Below, one piece after another: positions 27,298 to 36,829 of a stretch of 64,000 nucleotides of DNA. How positions within the stretch are numbered: the stretch's first letter is position 1; the number at the start of each line of letters is the position of its first letter. A model generated the notes under the pieces. The model searched no databases and was not told where the DNA came from. It saw nothing but the letters and a program-made list of their open reading frames with translations. This DNA is from Streptomyces niveus (GTDB taxonomy: Bacteria; Actinomycetota; Actinomycetes; Streptomycetales; Streptomycetaceae), in contig NZ_CP018047.1 of assembly GCF_002009175.1 (NCBI RefSeq), positions 3,968,001 to 4,032,000 on the forward strand. The letters are read 5' to 3'. The position numbers were made by a program, and so were the translations under genes.

Positions 27298-28145
27298 CAC
27301 GCACCCTCCGCCCAACGCCGCACATGCGGCAGATCGTCATCCAGCCAGAACGCGCTCTGAGCCGGGTCCCGGGAGTCGGTGACCACCAGGATCTCCTCGA
27401 ACTTGGCGCCCGTGCCCCGGAATCCGAGGTGCGGCTCGACCGCCCACAGCCCGGGTCTCGGCGGATGGTCGGAGAATCTGTACGGACTCCACAGGGGAGA
27501 CCAGCCCTCCCGGTGCCCGTGCAGCGCGTCGCTCGCCAGGCCCCTGAGCGACTGCGTACCGAAACCGAGGACACGCGGTGACCAGCGCCGGTCCTTCACG
27601 CGGTCGACCTTGTGGGCGATCACCCCGAAGGGGTAGGCCCGGTGCCTGTTCTCATATCCCTGCCGCACCATCAGCCGGTCCACGTCCTCGTATATCTCCC
27701 GCAGCGGACGCCGCTCGCGCACCTCGCGCAGCAGCAGGTCGCGGTGGGCCCGGAGATCGGCGAGCAGCTTGTCGTGCAGCGGGTCGGGGCCGGGGCCCAG
27801 ACGGCCCGAGTAGCCGACGTCGGCGGTGTAACCCCGGTGGACCGGCGCCAGGTCGAGGATGAACGGCATGCCCTCCGCCAGCCTGCGACCGGTGGGGAAG
27901 AACTGGAGCGGGATCCGGAAATCCTTGAAGGCCGTGCGGTCCCCGAACCAGGCGAAGGGCAGATGGAACCAGTCGCGCACCCCGCGCGCCCGCAGCCACT
28001 CGCGCTGCATCCGGGCCGCCTCGCGCTCCGTGACACCCGGCCGCAGGCGCGCGGCCACGGCTTCGGCGCACTCGTAGGCCAGCCGCTGCACGGATCTGAA
28101 TCCCCGCAGTTCCGCGGCCTGTTCGCCCCTCACCGCCGAAGCCAT
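27297..28145 (-). CDS. M24-family (methionine aminopeptidase fold) protein
   Basis: A 282-residue protein with a pita-bread fold. Metal-ligand-like positions occur in FILDLAPVHRGYTADVGYSG and in the late glutamates of LWAVEPHLGF and AKFEEILVV. The domain lacks the canonical GTGHxxG helix signature in the middle, having a Trp/Pro-rich segment instead, so it may not be a simple peptidase. It is the first gene of the leftward four-gene cassette. Its upstream region contains a 7-bp repeat tract. Confidence 0.8.
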   Translation of the reverse strand: MASAVRGEQAAELRGFRSVQRLAYECAEAVAARLRPGVTEREAARMQREWLRARGVRDWFHLPFAWFGDRTAFKDFRIPLQFFPTGRRLAEGMPFILDLAPVHRGYTADVGYSGRLGPGPDPLHDKLLADLRAHRDLLLREVRERRPLREIYEDVDRLMVRQGYENRHRAYPFGVIAHKVDRVKDRRWSPRVLGFGTQSLRGLASDALHGHREGWSPLWSPYRFSDHPPRPGLWAVEPHLGFRGTGAKFEEILVVTDSRDPAQSAFWLDDDLPHVRRWAEGA

Positions 28146-28457
28146 GCCACCCCTCTGTGCCGTGTGCCGTGTGCCGTGTGCCGCACGCCGTGTGCGGTAC
28201 GCGTTCGTAACGTGACACCGATGAATGTGACAATGTCCGACGGCTGCGTCAAGGGGTCCTCCCGGCCTGTGGACAACTCTCCGATCAGGGTCCGATCTCC
28301 GCCATTTCCGGCCCGATTCCAGCCCGATTCCGGCCTGCCCCCCACCTTCGGACTGACTTTTGACGCTGCCCTTACGGGTCCGTACACCTCAAGATGGATC
28401 CCGAGACAGCCGTCAGGGCTGACGTCCGCTGTGGTGTGCGCCACTACCGTCTTAAAC
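28146..28457. other. 312-bp divergent intergenic region, M24 cassette versus ABC operon
   Basis: No gene is seen. Contents: the 7-bp repeat tract, one perfect DnaA box TGTGGACAA at 28268-28276, and a GCCCGATTCC direct repeat near 28311-28332. Both promoters must lie here. Confidence 0.55.
28156..28197. repeat. 7-bp tandem repeat TGTGCCG
   Basis: Four perfect copies (28156-28183) are followed by two diverged ones (CACGCCG, TGTGCGG). The tract lies 10 bp upstream of the M24 start codon, in the promoter/leader position. Confidence 0.85.
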
Positions 28458-29492
28458 GTGACTGTGATCGCTACTGAAGGCCTGAGTAAGCGGTTCCCCC
28501 GGGTAACCGCGCTTGACCGGCTCTCCTTGGACATCGGACCGGGTGTGACCGGTCTGGTGGGTGCCAACGGAGCCGGCAAGTCCACCATGATCAAGATCCT
28601 GCTGGGTCTGTCCCCCGCCACGGAAGGCCGGGCCGCCGTGCTCGGGTTCGACGTCGCCACCGACGGCGCCGCCATCCGCGAGAGCGTCGGATACATGACC
28701 GAGCACGACTGCCTGCCGCCCGATGTGTCGGCGACCGAACTCGTCGTCCACATGGCGCGCATGTCCGGACTCCCTCCGACCGCCGCCCGTGAACGCACCG
28801 CGGACACGCTGCGCCATGTCGGCCTGTACGAGGAGCGGTACCGCCCCATCGGTGGCTACTCGACCGGCATGAAGCAGCGCGTCAAGCTCGCGCAGGCGCT
28901 GGTCCACGACCCCAAACTCGTCCTCCTCGACGAGCCGACGAACGGTCTCGACCCCGTCGGCCGCGACGAGATGCTCAATCTGATCCGCCGCGTGTACACG
29001 GACTTCGGCATCTCCGTCCTCGTGACCTCGCACCTCCTCGGCGAGCTCGAACGCACCTGTGACCACGTCGTCGTCATCGACGGCGGCAAGCTGCTGCGCT
29101 CCAGCTCCACCAGTGACTTCACACAGAACACGGCGACGCTCGCCGTCGAGGTCACCGACACCGACACCCACCACGACGGCACCCGCGCCCTGCGCGAGGC
29201 CCTCACCGCGGCCGGACTCTCGCTCCACGTGGGCGAGGAGGACGGGCTGCCGGGCGCCGGCCACATCCTGCTGATCGAGGCCACGGGCGAGGAGACGTAC
29301 GACGTCGTACGCGACACCGTCGCCGAACTCGGTCTCGGCCTCGTACGGATGGAACAGCGCCGCCACCACATCGCCGAGGTCTTCCGCGCGAAGGACGCCG
29401 CGTCGGCGGCCGTCGGCGCGCAGGCCGTACCGGCGGGCACGGGCACCGCGGAACTCGCACTTCAGAAGGGAGGCGGCAGCGATGAGCACTGA
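28458..29492 (+). CDS. ABC transporter ATP-binding protein
   Basis: A 344-residue ATPase: Walker A GANGAGKST at about residues 35-43, signature YSTGMKQRVKLAQAL, Walker B LVLLDEPTNGLDP and switch HLL after VLVTS. The C-terminal 100 residues form an accessory domain. The GTG at 28458 is used; a second GTG two codons later is equally possible. It overlaps the permease by 11 bp. The pattern resembles multidrug or antibiotic exporters of the CcmA/NatA type; no substrate can be inferred. Confidence 0.9.
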   Translation: MTVIATEGLSKRFPRVTALDRLSLDIGPGVTGLVGANGAGKSTMIKILLGLSPATEGRAAVLGFDVATDGAAIRESVGYMTEHDCLPPDVSATELVVHMARMSGLPPTAARERTADTLRHVGLYEERYRPIGGYSTGMKQRVKLAQALVHDPKLVLLDEPTNGLDPVGRDEMLNLIRRVYTDFGISVLVTSHLLGELERTCDHVVVIDGGKLLRSSSTSDFTQNTATLAVEVTDTDTHHDGTRALREALTAAGLSLHVGEEDGLPGAGHILLIEATGEETYDVVRDTVAELGLGLVRMEQRRHHIAEVFRAKDAASAAVGAQAVPAGTGTAELALQKGGGSDEH

Positions 29493-30363
29493 CCTCACCC
29501 AGATCCACAACATCGGTTACCGCAACTACGACGGCCCCCGGCTCGGCCGCGCCTACGCCCGCCGCTCCCTCTTCTCGCAGTCCCTGCGCGGCTCCTACGG
29601 ACTCGGCCGCTCCGGCAAGTCCAAGATCCTGCCGATGATCCTGTTCGCCGTGATCTGCCTGCCGGCGGCGATCATGGTCGCTTTCGCCGTCGGCACGGAC
29701 CTCAAGTCCCTGCCGGTGCCCTACACGCAGTACGCGATCTTCCTCCAGGCCGTCATCGCGCTCTTCCTGGCCGCCCAGGCGCCCCAGTGCGTCTCCCGCG
29801 ACCTGCGGTTCAAGACGGTGCCGCTGTACTTCTCACGCCCCATCGAGCGCGTCGACTACGTCGTCGCCAAGTACGGCGCCATGGCCTCCGCCCTCTTCGT
29901 CCTGACCGCCGCGCCGCTCCTGATCCTCTACATCGGCTCGCTGCTCGCCAAGATGGACTTCGTCGACCAGACCAAGGGCTTCGGCCAGGGACTCGTCTCC
30001 GTGGCGCTGCTGTCACTGCTCTTCGGCGGACTCGGCCTGGTGATGGCCGCCCTCACCCCGCGCCGCGGTTTCGGCGTCGCCGCCGTGATCGCCACGCTGA
30101 CCATCACCTACGGCGCCGTCTCCACCGTCCAGGCGATCGCCTACGGGACCGGTTCGGACAGCGCCGTCCAGTGGATCGGCCTCTTCTCGCCCATCACGCT
30201 CATCGACGGCGTACAGACCGCGTTCCTCGGCGCCACCTCGTCGTTCCCCGGCGAGGCCGGTCCCTCGGCCGGTGTCGGCGTCATCTATCTGCTGGTCGTT
30301 CTCGCGCTCATCCTCGGCTCGTACGCCGTCCTCATGCGCCGTTACCGGAAGGTCGGGCTGTGA
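29482..30363 (+). CDS. ABC transporter permease (ABC-2 type)
   Basis: A 293-residue protein with a soluble N-terminus (HNIGYRNYDGPRLGRAYARR) and six membrane segments. The N-terminal sequence is typical of ABC-2 type permeases paired with the two ATPases of this operon. It starts inside the first ATPase gene and ends overlapping the second ATPase by 4 nt. Confidence 0.88.
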   Translation: MSTDLTQIHNIGYRNYDGPRLGRAYARRSLFSQSLRGSYGLGRSGKSKILPMILFAVICLPAAIMVAFAVGTDLKSLPVPYTQYAIFLQAVIALFLAAQAPQCVSRDLRFKTVPLYFSRPIERVDYVVAKYGAMASALFVLTAAPLLILYIGSLLAKMDFVDQTKGFGQGLVSVALLSLLFGGLGLVMAALTPRRGFGVAAVIATLTITYGAVSTVQAIAYGTGSDSAVQWIGLFSPITLIDGVQTAFLGATSSFPGEAGPSAGVGVIYLLVVLALILGSYAVLMRRYRKVGL

Positions 30364-31271
30364 CCACCATCAACATCGAGCACGCGTCGCGCTGGTTCGG
30401 CAACGTGGTCGCCGTCAACGACGTGACGATGACCGTCGGCCCCGGCGTCACCGGACTGCTCGGACCGAACGGCGCGGGCAAGTCCACGCTCATCAACATG
30501 ATGGCCGGGTTCCTGTCACCCTCCAACGGAAGCGTCACCCTCGACGGCGACGCGATCTGGCGCAACGAGTCCGTCTACCGCAAGATCGGCATCGTCCCCG
30601 AGCGGGAGGGGATGTACGACTTCCTCACCGGGCTCGACTTCGTCGTCGCCAACGCCGAACTTCACGGCCTCGGTAAGAAGGAGGCCCAGAAGGCGCTCGC
30701 CACCGTCGAGATGGAGTACGCGCAGGACCGCAAGATCGGGACGTACAGCAAGGGCATGCGGCAGCGCGTGAAGATGGCGTCCGCGCTCGTCCACGAACCG
30801 TCCGTGCTGCTCCTCGACGAGCCCTTCAACGGCATGGACCCCCGTCAGCGCATGCAACTGATGGACCTGCTGCGGCGGATGGGCGACTCCGGCCGCACCG
30901 TCCTGTTCTCCTCGCACATCCTTGAGGAGGTCGAGCAGCTCGCCGCGCACATCGAGGTGATCGTCGCCGGCCGGCACGCCGCGTCCGGCGACTTCCGCAA
31001 GATCCGCCGACTGATGACCGACCGGCCGCACCGCTATCTCGTACGGTCCAGCGACGACCGCACCCTGGCCGCCGCGCTGATCGCCGACCCGTCCACGGCC
31101 GGCATCGAGGTCGACGTCACCGAGGGCGCGCTGCGCATCCAGGCCGTCGACTTCGGGCGCTTCACCGAGCTGCTGCCGAGGGTCGCCCGTGAGCACTCCA
31201 TCCGGCTGCTCACCGTCTCGCCGTCCGACGAGTCCCTCGAATCGGTCTTCTCCTACCTCGTAGCGGCCTGA
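30360..31271 (+). CDS. Second ABC transporter ATP-binding protein
   Basis: A 303-residue ATPase with GPNGAGKST, GTYSKGMRQRVKMASAL, VLLLDEPFNGMDP and LFSSHILEEVEQLAAH. It is divergent enough from the first ATPase to suggest distinct roles rather than recent duplication. The GTG start overlaps the permease stop (GTGA), giving tight coupling. Confidence 0.9.
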   Translation: MTTINIEHASRWFGNVVAVNDVTMTVGPGVTGLLGPNGAGKSTLINMMAGFLSPSNGSVTLDGDAIWRNESVYRKIGIVPEREGMYDFLTGLDFVVANAELHGLGKKEAQKALATVEMEYAQDRKIGTYSKGMRQRVKMASALVHEPSVLLLDEPFNGMDPRQRMQLMDLLRRMGDSGRTVLFSSHILEEVEQLAAHIEVIVAGRHAASGDFRKIRRLMTDRPHRYLVRSSDDRTLAAALIADPSTAGIEVDVTEGALRIQAVDFGRFTELLPRVAREHSIRLLTVSPSDESLESVFSYLVAA

Positions 31272-31298
31272 GCGGCCTGACAAGGAGCTGTGACGTCC

Positions 31299-32018
31299 AT
31301 GTACCACCCCACAGTCGCCCGGCTCACCTACCGGGCCCTGCTCGGCAGGCGCCGGGCCGCCGTCCTCTTCATCCTGCCGGCCCTGCTGATCCTCATCGCC
31401 GTGGCCGTGCGGACCTTCAACGGCGTGGACGACCAGATCGCCTCGGACGTCCTGGGCGGCTTCGCCCTCGCCACGATGATCCCGCTGATCGGCGTGATCG
31501 CCGGCACGGGCGCCATCGGCCCCGAGATCGACGACGGGTCGATCGTCTATCTGCTGGCCAAGCCGGTGAAGAGGCCGACGATCATCTTCACCAAGCTGAT
31601 CGTCGCGATCTCCGTGACGATGGCGTTCTCCGCGATCCCCACCTTCATCGCCGGATACATCCTCAACGGCAACGGCCAGCAGATCGCGGTGTCCTACACC
31701 ATCGCCGCGCTGGTCGCCTCCATCGCCTACAGCGCGCTGTTCCTGCTGCTCGGCACGGTCAGCCGCCACGCGGTCGTCATCGGCCTCGTCTACGCCCTGG
31801 TGTGGGAGACGCTCTTCGGCAGCCTGATCGCCGGCGCGCGCACCCTCAGCGTCCAGCAGTGGTCCCTGGCGGTCGCCGAGAAGACCGGCGGAGACGGCAT
31901 GATCACCTCGGAGGTCGGACTGCCGCTGGCCGTCGTCCTGCTGACCGGCGTGACGATCGTCGCGACCTGGTACGCGGGACAGAAGCTGCGCACGCTGACA
32001 CTCGCCGGCGACGAGTGA
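31299..32018 (+). CDS. Second ABC transporter permease
   Basis: A 239-residue membrane protein with six predicted helices; GTGAIGPEIDDGSIVYLLAKPVKRP between helices is typical of ABC-2 permeases. I choose the ATG at 31299 because AAGGAG ends 11 bases upstream; the GTG at 31290 is only 2 bases from that site. It closes the two-ATPase, two-permease operon. Confidence 0.87.
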   Translation: MYHPTVARLTYRALLGRRRAAVLFILPALLILIAVAVRTFNGVDDQIASDVLGGFALATMIPLIGVIAGTGAIGPEIDDGSIVYLLAKPVKRPTIIFTKLIVAISVTMAFSAIPTFIAGYILNGNGQQIAVSYTIAALVASIAYSALFLLLGTVSRHAVVIGLVYALVWETLFGSLIAGARTLSVQQWSLAVAEKTGGDGMITSEVGLPLAVVLLTGVTIVATWYAGQKLRTLTLAGDE

Positions 32019-32046
32019 GGCCGGCCGGTCCCGACGGCGTCCCTTC

Positions 32047-32095
32047 CGTACGGAGGCGGCCCCTGCCCTCTCCGGGCGGGGGCCGCCTCCGTACG
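32047..32095. terminator. Strong intrinsic terminator after the ABC operon
   Basis: A long inverted repeat, CGTACGGAGGCGGCCCC against GGGGCCGCCTCCGTACG with an additional GCCC/GGGC core. It lies 29 bp past the operon. Confidence 0.85.
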
Positions 32096-32231
32096 TACTC
32101 CCCGCTCCCGCCCGGAACTTCGGACCTAGGCCGTCGTACGGATACGCCTAGGACGCACCCGGTTACGAGGGGACCCGTTCTGGTCCCAGCGCCCGATGAC
32201 CCGCCCGGAAGCCGCGCCTAGCGTCACAGCC

Positions 32232-32864
32232 ATGCGAATCGGATTTCTCGGAACAGGATTTGTCGCCCGCGCGGTGGCCGCCGGAGCCGCCGCCGCGGGT
32301 CACGACGTCGTACTCGGCTCACGCGACCCCAAGGCCGCCGCGGACAGAGAACTCGGCCTGCCGGTGACCGGGTTGGCCGAGGCGGTGGAGCACGGCGGGA
32401 TCGTCGTCAACGCCACCCCCGGCACCGTGTCCCTGGAACTGCTCGGTGAACTGCGGGAGCGACTCGCCGGGAGAATCCTCCTCGACATCGCGGTGGGCCT
32501 CACCGACGAGATGGCGCTGGCCCACCCCAACTCCAGCATCGGCGAACAGCTTCAGCGGGCGCTGCCGGACACCAGGGTCGTCAAGACGCTCGCCACGATG
32601 GACTCCGCCGCGATGGTCGATCCGGGCGGGCTGAGCGGCGAGAGCACCGTCTTTCTCTCCGGCGACGACGCCGGTGCGAAGGCCGAGGTCGGCGCGCTGC
32701 TGGGCGACCTCGGCTGGCCCGTCGGCTCCCGGCTGGACCTGGGCGGCATCGAGACGGCGCGCGGGCAGGAGCACTTCGCGCTGCTGTTCATGGGCATCGC
32801 GGGCGCCCTCGGGACGTACACCTTCAACATCAAGGTCGTACCGCCGAAAACGGCCGCGAAGTAG
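32232..32864 (+). CDS. NADPH-dependent F420 reductase-like protein
   Basis: A 210-residue Rossmann protein. It starts MRIGFLGTGFVARAVAAGAA with a dinucleotide-binding Gly motif, then VLGSRDPK, VNATPGTVSLELL and DTRVVKTLATMDSAAMVDP. This fits the NADP oxidoreductase, coenzyme F420-dependent family (Fno-like). Some members act on other substrates, so F420 use is inference. The ATG at 32232 is favoured over an open extension. It stands alone between two strong terminators. Confidence 0.85.
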   Translation: MRIGFLGTGFVARAVAAGAAAAGHDVVLGSRDPKAAADRELGLPVTGLAEAVEHGGIVVNATPGTVSLELLGELRERLAGRILLDIAVGLTDEMALAHPNSSIGEQLQRALPDTRVVKTLATMDSAAMVDPGGLSGESTVFLSGDDAGAKAEVGALLGDLGWPVGSRLDLGGIETARGQEHFALLFMGIAGALGTYTFNIKVVPPKTAAK

Positions 32865-32950
32865 CCCGAAGTAATTCACTGGCGCTCAACCCCTCTACGG
32901 GGGGACAGTGGTGACGTCAGGTACCACTGAACCGGGAGAGGAGCGCGGCG

Positions 32951-33013
32951 ATGACCGGTCATCCGAGTCCGTCGGGTTCCCGACAGGGCAGTCCCGGCCC
33001 GGCACCGGAGTAA
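32951..33013 (+). CDS. Possible 20-residue small ORF
   Basis: ATG to TAA encodes MTGHPSPSGSRQGSPGPAPE. A good ribosome site GAGAGGAG sits 8 bases upstream, better placed than many real starts. The peptide is Pro/Ser/Gly-rich with no transmembrane segment. It has no recognised family and may be a leader, a small protein or chance. Confidence 0.3.
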   Translation: MTGHPSPSGSRQGSPGPAPE

Positions 33014-33051
33014 CCACTTCCGCTCCGTGCAGCCGACGGTGACCCGCCCAA

Positions 33052-33095
33052 GGGGGCGGTCGCTTCGAGCGCGCGTTCGCGCGTGGACCGCCCCC
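33052..33095. terminator. Bidirectional hairpin between F420-reductase-like and HAD genes
   Basis: GGGGGCGGTC (33052-33061) pairs with GACCGCCCCC (33086-33095), with a GC-rich inner stem GCGCG-TT-CGCGC. It sits between convergent genes. Confidence 0.8.
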
Positions 33096-33142
33096 TCCCC
33101 ACTCCCATGAGCGCGCCCCAGCACAGCGGGCGCGCTCGCGCG

Positions 33143-33979
33143 TCAGTGCGGCTGCAGCAGCCTCTCCAGCACCACGGCGATCCCGTCCTCGTCGTTCGAC
33201 GCGGTGACCTCGTCCGCCACGGCCTTCAGCCGCTCGTGCGCGTTGGCCATCGCCACACCGTGCCGGGCCCAGCCGAACATCGGGATGTCGTTGGGCATGT
33301 CGCCGAACGCGATCGTGTCGGCCGCCGTCACACCGAGGCGCCGCGCGGCCAGCGAGAGCCCCGTCGCCTTGCTCAGACCCAGCGGCAGGATCTCCACGAC
33401 ACCCGGCCCCGCCATCACCACGGCGACCATGCCGCCGACCGTCTCCTGCGCGACCTTAGCCAGCGCGTCGTCGCTCAGCTCCGGATGCTGGATGTAGACC
33501 TTGTTGATCGGCGCCGTCCACATCTCGGCGGGATCGTCGAGGAACAGCGCGGGCAGCGGGCCCCCCTGGACCTTGTAGCCGGGCCCGATCAGGACGTCAC
33601 CGTCGAGACCGTCACGGCTTGCGGCGAGCGCCAGCGGACCGACCTCCGCCTCGATCTTCGACACCGCGAGGACGGCCACCTGCCGGTCCAGCGTCACCGA
33701 CGTCAGCAGTCTGTGCTCACCCGCGTGGTAAACCTGCGCGCCCTGTCCGCAGACCGCCAACCCCTCGTACCCGAGGTCGTCGAGGATGCTCCGTGTCCAC
33801 GGCACGGCCCGCCCCGTGACGATGATGTGCGCGGCGCCCGCCGCCGTGGCGGCGGCGAGCGCGTCACGCGTACGCGCGGAGACCGTGTGGTCCTCGCCCA
33901 GCAGCGTGCCGTCGAGGTCGGTCGCGACGAGCTTGTACGGGAAGGCGGAAGCGGAAGCGGACGCGGCGGCGGAGCTCAC
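33143..33979 (-). CDS. Cof-type HAD hydrolase, paralogue
   Basis: A 278-residue HAD enzyme: [29 protein letters not shown] and [17 protein letters not shown]. It is a Cof-type phosphatase like the 20741 gene. The GTG at 33979 overlaps the serS stop (GTGA). Such coupling to serS is conserved in Streptomyces as I recall. It is open upstream but only within serS. Confidence 0.9.
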   Translation of the reverse strand: MSSAAASASASAFPYKLVATDLDGTLLGEDHTVSARTRDALAAATAAGAAHIIVTGRAVPWTRSILDDLGYEGLAVCGQGAQVYHAGEHRLLTSVTLDRQVAVLAVSKIEAEVGPLALAASRDGLDGDVLIGPGYKVQGGPLPALFLDDPAEMWTAPINKVYIQHPELSDDALAKVAQETVGGMVAVVMAGPGVVEILPLGLSKATGLSLAARRLGVTAADTIAFGDMPNDIPMFGWARHGVAMANAHERLKAVADEVTASNDEDGIAVVLERLLQPH

Positions 33980-35265
33980 TTGGCGATCGGCTCCAGCGTC
34001 TCGCGCCCGCCCAGATACGGACGGAGCACCTCGGGCACCCACACCGAACCGTCGGCCCGCTGGTGGTTCTCCAGCAGCGCCACGATCGTGCGCGGTACGG
34101 CGCAGAGCGTGCCGTTCAGCGTCGCGAGCGGCTTCACCTGCTGCTTGCCGTCCTGCGACACCCGCATCCGTACGGAGAGCCGGCGCGCCTGGAAACCGTC
34201 GCAGTTGGAGGCGGACGTCAGCTCGCGGTACTTGCCCTGCGTCGGGATCCACGCCTCGCAGTCGAACTTGCGCGAGGCCGAGGCCCCCAGGTCGCCCGTG
34301 GCCACGTCGATCACCTGGAAGGGCAGCCCGAGGCCGGTCAGCCACTGCTTCTCCCACTCCAGCAGCCGCGCGTGCTCGGCCTCGGCGTCCGCCGGGTCGA
34401 CGTACGAGAACATCTCGACCTTGTCGAACTGGTGCACCCGGAAGATGCCACGGGTGTCCTTGCCGTACGTGCCCGCCTCGCGGCGGAAGCAGGGCGAGAA
34501 TCCCGCGTACCGCAGGGGCAGCTTGTCGGCCTCGATGATCTCGTCCATGTGGTACGCGGCGAGGGGCACCTCCGACGTACCGACCAGGTAGTAGTCGTCC
34601 TTCTCCAGGTGGTACACGTTCTCGGCGGCCTGGCCGAGGAAGCCCGTGCCCTCCATCGCGCGCGGGCGCACCAGCGCGGGAGTCAGCATCGGGACGAAGC
34701 CGGCCTCGGTCGCCTGCGCGATCGCCGCGTTCACCAGGGCGAGTTCGAGCAGGGCGCCGACGCCCGTCAGGTAGTAGAAGCGCGAGCCGGAGACCTTCGC
34801 GCCGCGCTCCATGTCGATCGCGCCGAGCGACTCGCCGAGCTCCAGATGGTCCTTGGGCTCGAAGCCCTCGGCACCGAAGTCGCGGGGCGTGCCGACCGTT
34901 TCGAGGACGACGAAGTCCTCCTCGCCGCCCACGGGCACGTCCGGGTGCACGATGTTGCCGAGTTGCAGGAGCAGCCGCCTGGCCTCCTCGTCGGCCTCGT
35001 GCTGCTCCACGTCGGCGGCCTTGACGGCCGCGGAGAGCTCACGGGTGCGGGCCAGCAGCTCCGTCTTCTCGTCGCCCGTGGCCTTGGGCACCAGCTTGCC
35101 GAGCGTCTTCTGCTCGGAACGCAGCTCGTCGAAGCGGACGCCGGAGGCCCTGCGCCGCTCGTCGGCGGAGAGCAGGGCGTCGACGACGGCGACGTCCTCT
35201 CCACGGGCGCGCTGCGAGGCGCGGACACGGTCGGGGTCGTCTCGGAGCAGGCGAAGGTCAATCAC
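33976..35265 (-). CDS. serS: Seryl-tRNA synthetase
   Basis: A 429-residue class II synthetase. The N-terminal coiled-coil arm covers about residues 30-105, then motif 2 [20 protein letters not shown] and motif 3 around [11 protein letters not shown]. It charges tRNA-Ser; a tRNA-Ser(UGA) gene lies at 61079. The start is the ATG at 35265 ([15 protein letters not shown]). Downstream is the HAD gene, overlapping by 4 bp. Confidence 0.97.
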   Translation of the reverse strand: MIDLRLLRDDPDRVRASQRARGEDVAVVDALLSADERRRASGVRFDELRSEQKTLGKLVPKATGDEKTELLARTRELSAAVKAADVEQHEADEEARRLLLQLGNIVHPDVPVGGEEDFVVLETVGTPRDFGAEGFEPKDHLELGESLGAIDMERGAKVSGSRFYYLTGVGALLELALVNAAIAQATEAGFVPMLTPALVRPRAMEGTGFLGQAAENVYHLEKDDYYLVGTSEVPLAAYHMDEIIEADKLPLRYAGFSPCFRREAGTYGKDTRGIFRVHQFDKVEMFSYVDPADAEAEHARLLEWEKQWLTGLGLPFQVIDVATGDLGASASRKFDCEAWIPTQGKYRELTSASNCDGFQARRLSVRMRVSQDGKQQVKPLATLNGTLCAVPRTIVALLENHQRADGSVWVPEVLRPYLGGRETLEPIAK

Positions 35266-35814
35266 CCCACCAGGCTACCGGTGCATGCTTCCACCACCCC
35301 ACCCCATATTTCAGCGTGTGGCACTTTGTCTGAATTGCCGCAATTGGCGAGGGTGAGGAAAGCGTGAAAAGGAAGAGGCCACTCCGTCAATAATGGGCGG
35401 CCAATTCCCCGGAAAGGGGCATCGACGGGTCGTTCATTGACCCATTTCCCTTGCGGTGAACGGTACTTGGGCCGAGGTTGTCCACAGAGTCGTACCGGTT
35501 CGGAAAGTTATCCACAGGCTGTGTGGGGGATCTGTGGATCGAGCGCGAGGCCGCGGTGAAACCCCATGTGAGGGCGGGAGGATTCCCCCCTTAAACCCGC
35601 TTCACGCCCTCCTTCGAGTGGGACTTGATCCCTCTAACGAGTTGATCAACGGAATTGGGGTGACACGGGCCACCTGGCGCCCTGTGGACGGAAGTGTGGT
35701 GACTGAGCCGATTTGTCGACCATGTCGGACGGCACTGTCGACTTGTCCCCAGGGGGACCGGTCAGCCTGTGGATAACTTTGGGGACAGCGGACCCGGCCG
35801 CTGCCCCCGGCGGC
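35266..35814. other. 549-bp intergenic region holding a DnaA-box cluster
   Basis: No gene is seen between the serS start and the pheA stop. Perfect boxes are TTGTCCACA (35478-35486), TTATCCACA (35508-35516) and TGTGGATAA (35768-35776). One- or two-mismatch boxes lie at 35533-35541 (TGTGGATCG), 35683-35691 (TGTGGACGG), 35713-35721 and 35743-35751 (TTGTCCCCA). The known S. coelicolor D78 cluster, a high-affinity DnaA sink that limits replication initiation, was reported in the oriC-proximal region. Identity with it is inferred from location and sequence. Confidence 0.8.
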
Positions 35815-36750
35815 TCAGATCCGGCCGTCCTGGCTGCGGGCCAGCCAGTCGGCGGCGTCCATGAACTCCGCGTCCGACGTCCCCGCGCGCAGCCGCCGTA
35901 CGTCCTGCGGAGCCACCCCCGCCCTCGGGTACGACCCCAGGAACCGCACCTTCGGACTGATCCGCTTCAGCCCCATCAGCGCCTCGCCCACGCGACGGTC
36001 CGCGATATGGCCCTCGGCGTCCACGGCGAAGCAGTAGTTACCGATGCCCGCGCCCGTCGGCCGCGACTGGATGAGCATCAGGTTGACCCCGCGTACGGCG
36101 AACTCCTGGAGCAGTTCGAGCAGCGCGCCCGGATGGTCCTCGCCCAGCCAGACCACGACCGACGTCTTGTCCGCACCGGTCGGCGCGGACGGGCGCGCGG
36201 GCCTGCCCACCAGGACGAAGCGCGTCTCCGCGTTCTCGGCGTCGTGGATCTCGGTGACCAGGGCCTCCAGCCCGTACGTCGCCGCCGCGAACTCACCCGC
36301 GAAGGCGGCGTCGAACCGGCCCTCCTGGACCAGCCGCGCGCCGTCCGCGTTCGACGCGGCCGACTCCCACAGCGCGTTCGGGAGATGGGCCCGCAGCCAG
36401 TTGCGGACCTGCGGCTGCGCCACCGGATGACCGGTCACAGTCTTGATGTCGGACAGCGCCGTCCCCGGCCTGACGAGCAGCGCGAAGGCGATCGGCAGCA
36501 CCACCTCGCGGTAGATCATCAGGGGCTCGCCCGAAGCGAGTTCGTCGAGGGTCGCGGTGACGCCGCCCTCCACCGAGTTCTCGATCGGTACGAGGGCTGC
36601 CGCGGCGTCCCCGTGCCGTACGGCGTCGAGGGCCGCGGGCACCGAGACCATCGGGACCAGCTCCCGCGTGGCGGCTTCCGGAAGGGTACGGAGGGCGGCT
36701 TCGGTGAAGGTGCCCTCGGGGCCGAGGTATGTGTAGCGCGTGGCCGACAT
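35815..36750 (-). CDS. pheA: Prephenate dehydratase
   Basis: A 311-residue monofunctional enzyme that makes phenylpyruvate in phenylalanine synthesis. The N-terminal YLGPEGTFTEAAL and VPIENSVEGGVTATLDELA belong to the catalytic domain; TRFVLVGR follows. A C-terminal ACT domain (KTSVVVWLGEDHPGALLELL, about residues 190-280) ends near FLGSYPRAG and provides Phe feedback. It abuts the DnaA-box cluster. Confidence 0.95.
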   Translation of the reverse strand: MSATRYTYLGPEGTFTEAALRTLPEAATRELVPMVSVPAALDAVRHGDAAAALVPIENSVEGGVTATLDELASGEPLMIYREVVLPIAFALLVRPGTALSDIKTVTGHPVAQPQVRNWLRAHLPNALWESAASNADGARLVQEGRFDAAFAGEFAAATYGLEALVTEIHDAENAETRFVLVGRPARPSAPTGADKTSVVVWLGEDHPGALLELLQEFAVRGVNLMLIQSRPTGAGIGNYCFAVDAEGHIADRRVGEALMGLKRISPKVRFLGSYPRAGVAPQDVRRLRAGTSDAEFMDAADWLARSQDGRI

Positions 36751-36829
36751 GTGGTCACTTTAGTCCGACCGGCGGACGCCCGCCGACGGCCGGCGACCGC
36801 CGCCGAGGACTCCTGCCGCAGATCCCGGC

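Noticed and set aside
32876-33124. An 82-codon minus-strand frame
   Set aside because: Arg-rich, overlaps the terminator at 33052-33095 and has no ribosome site.
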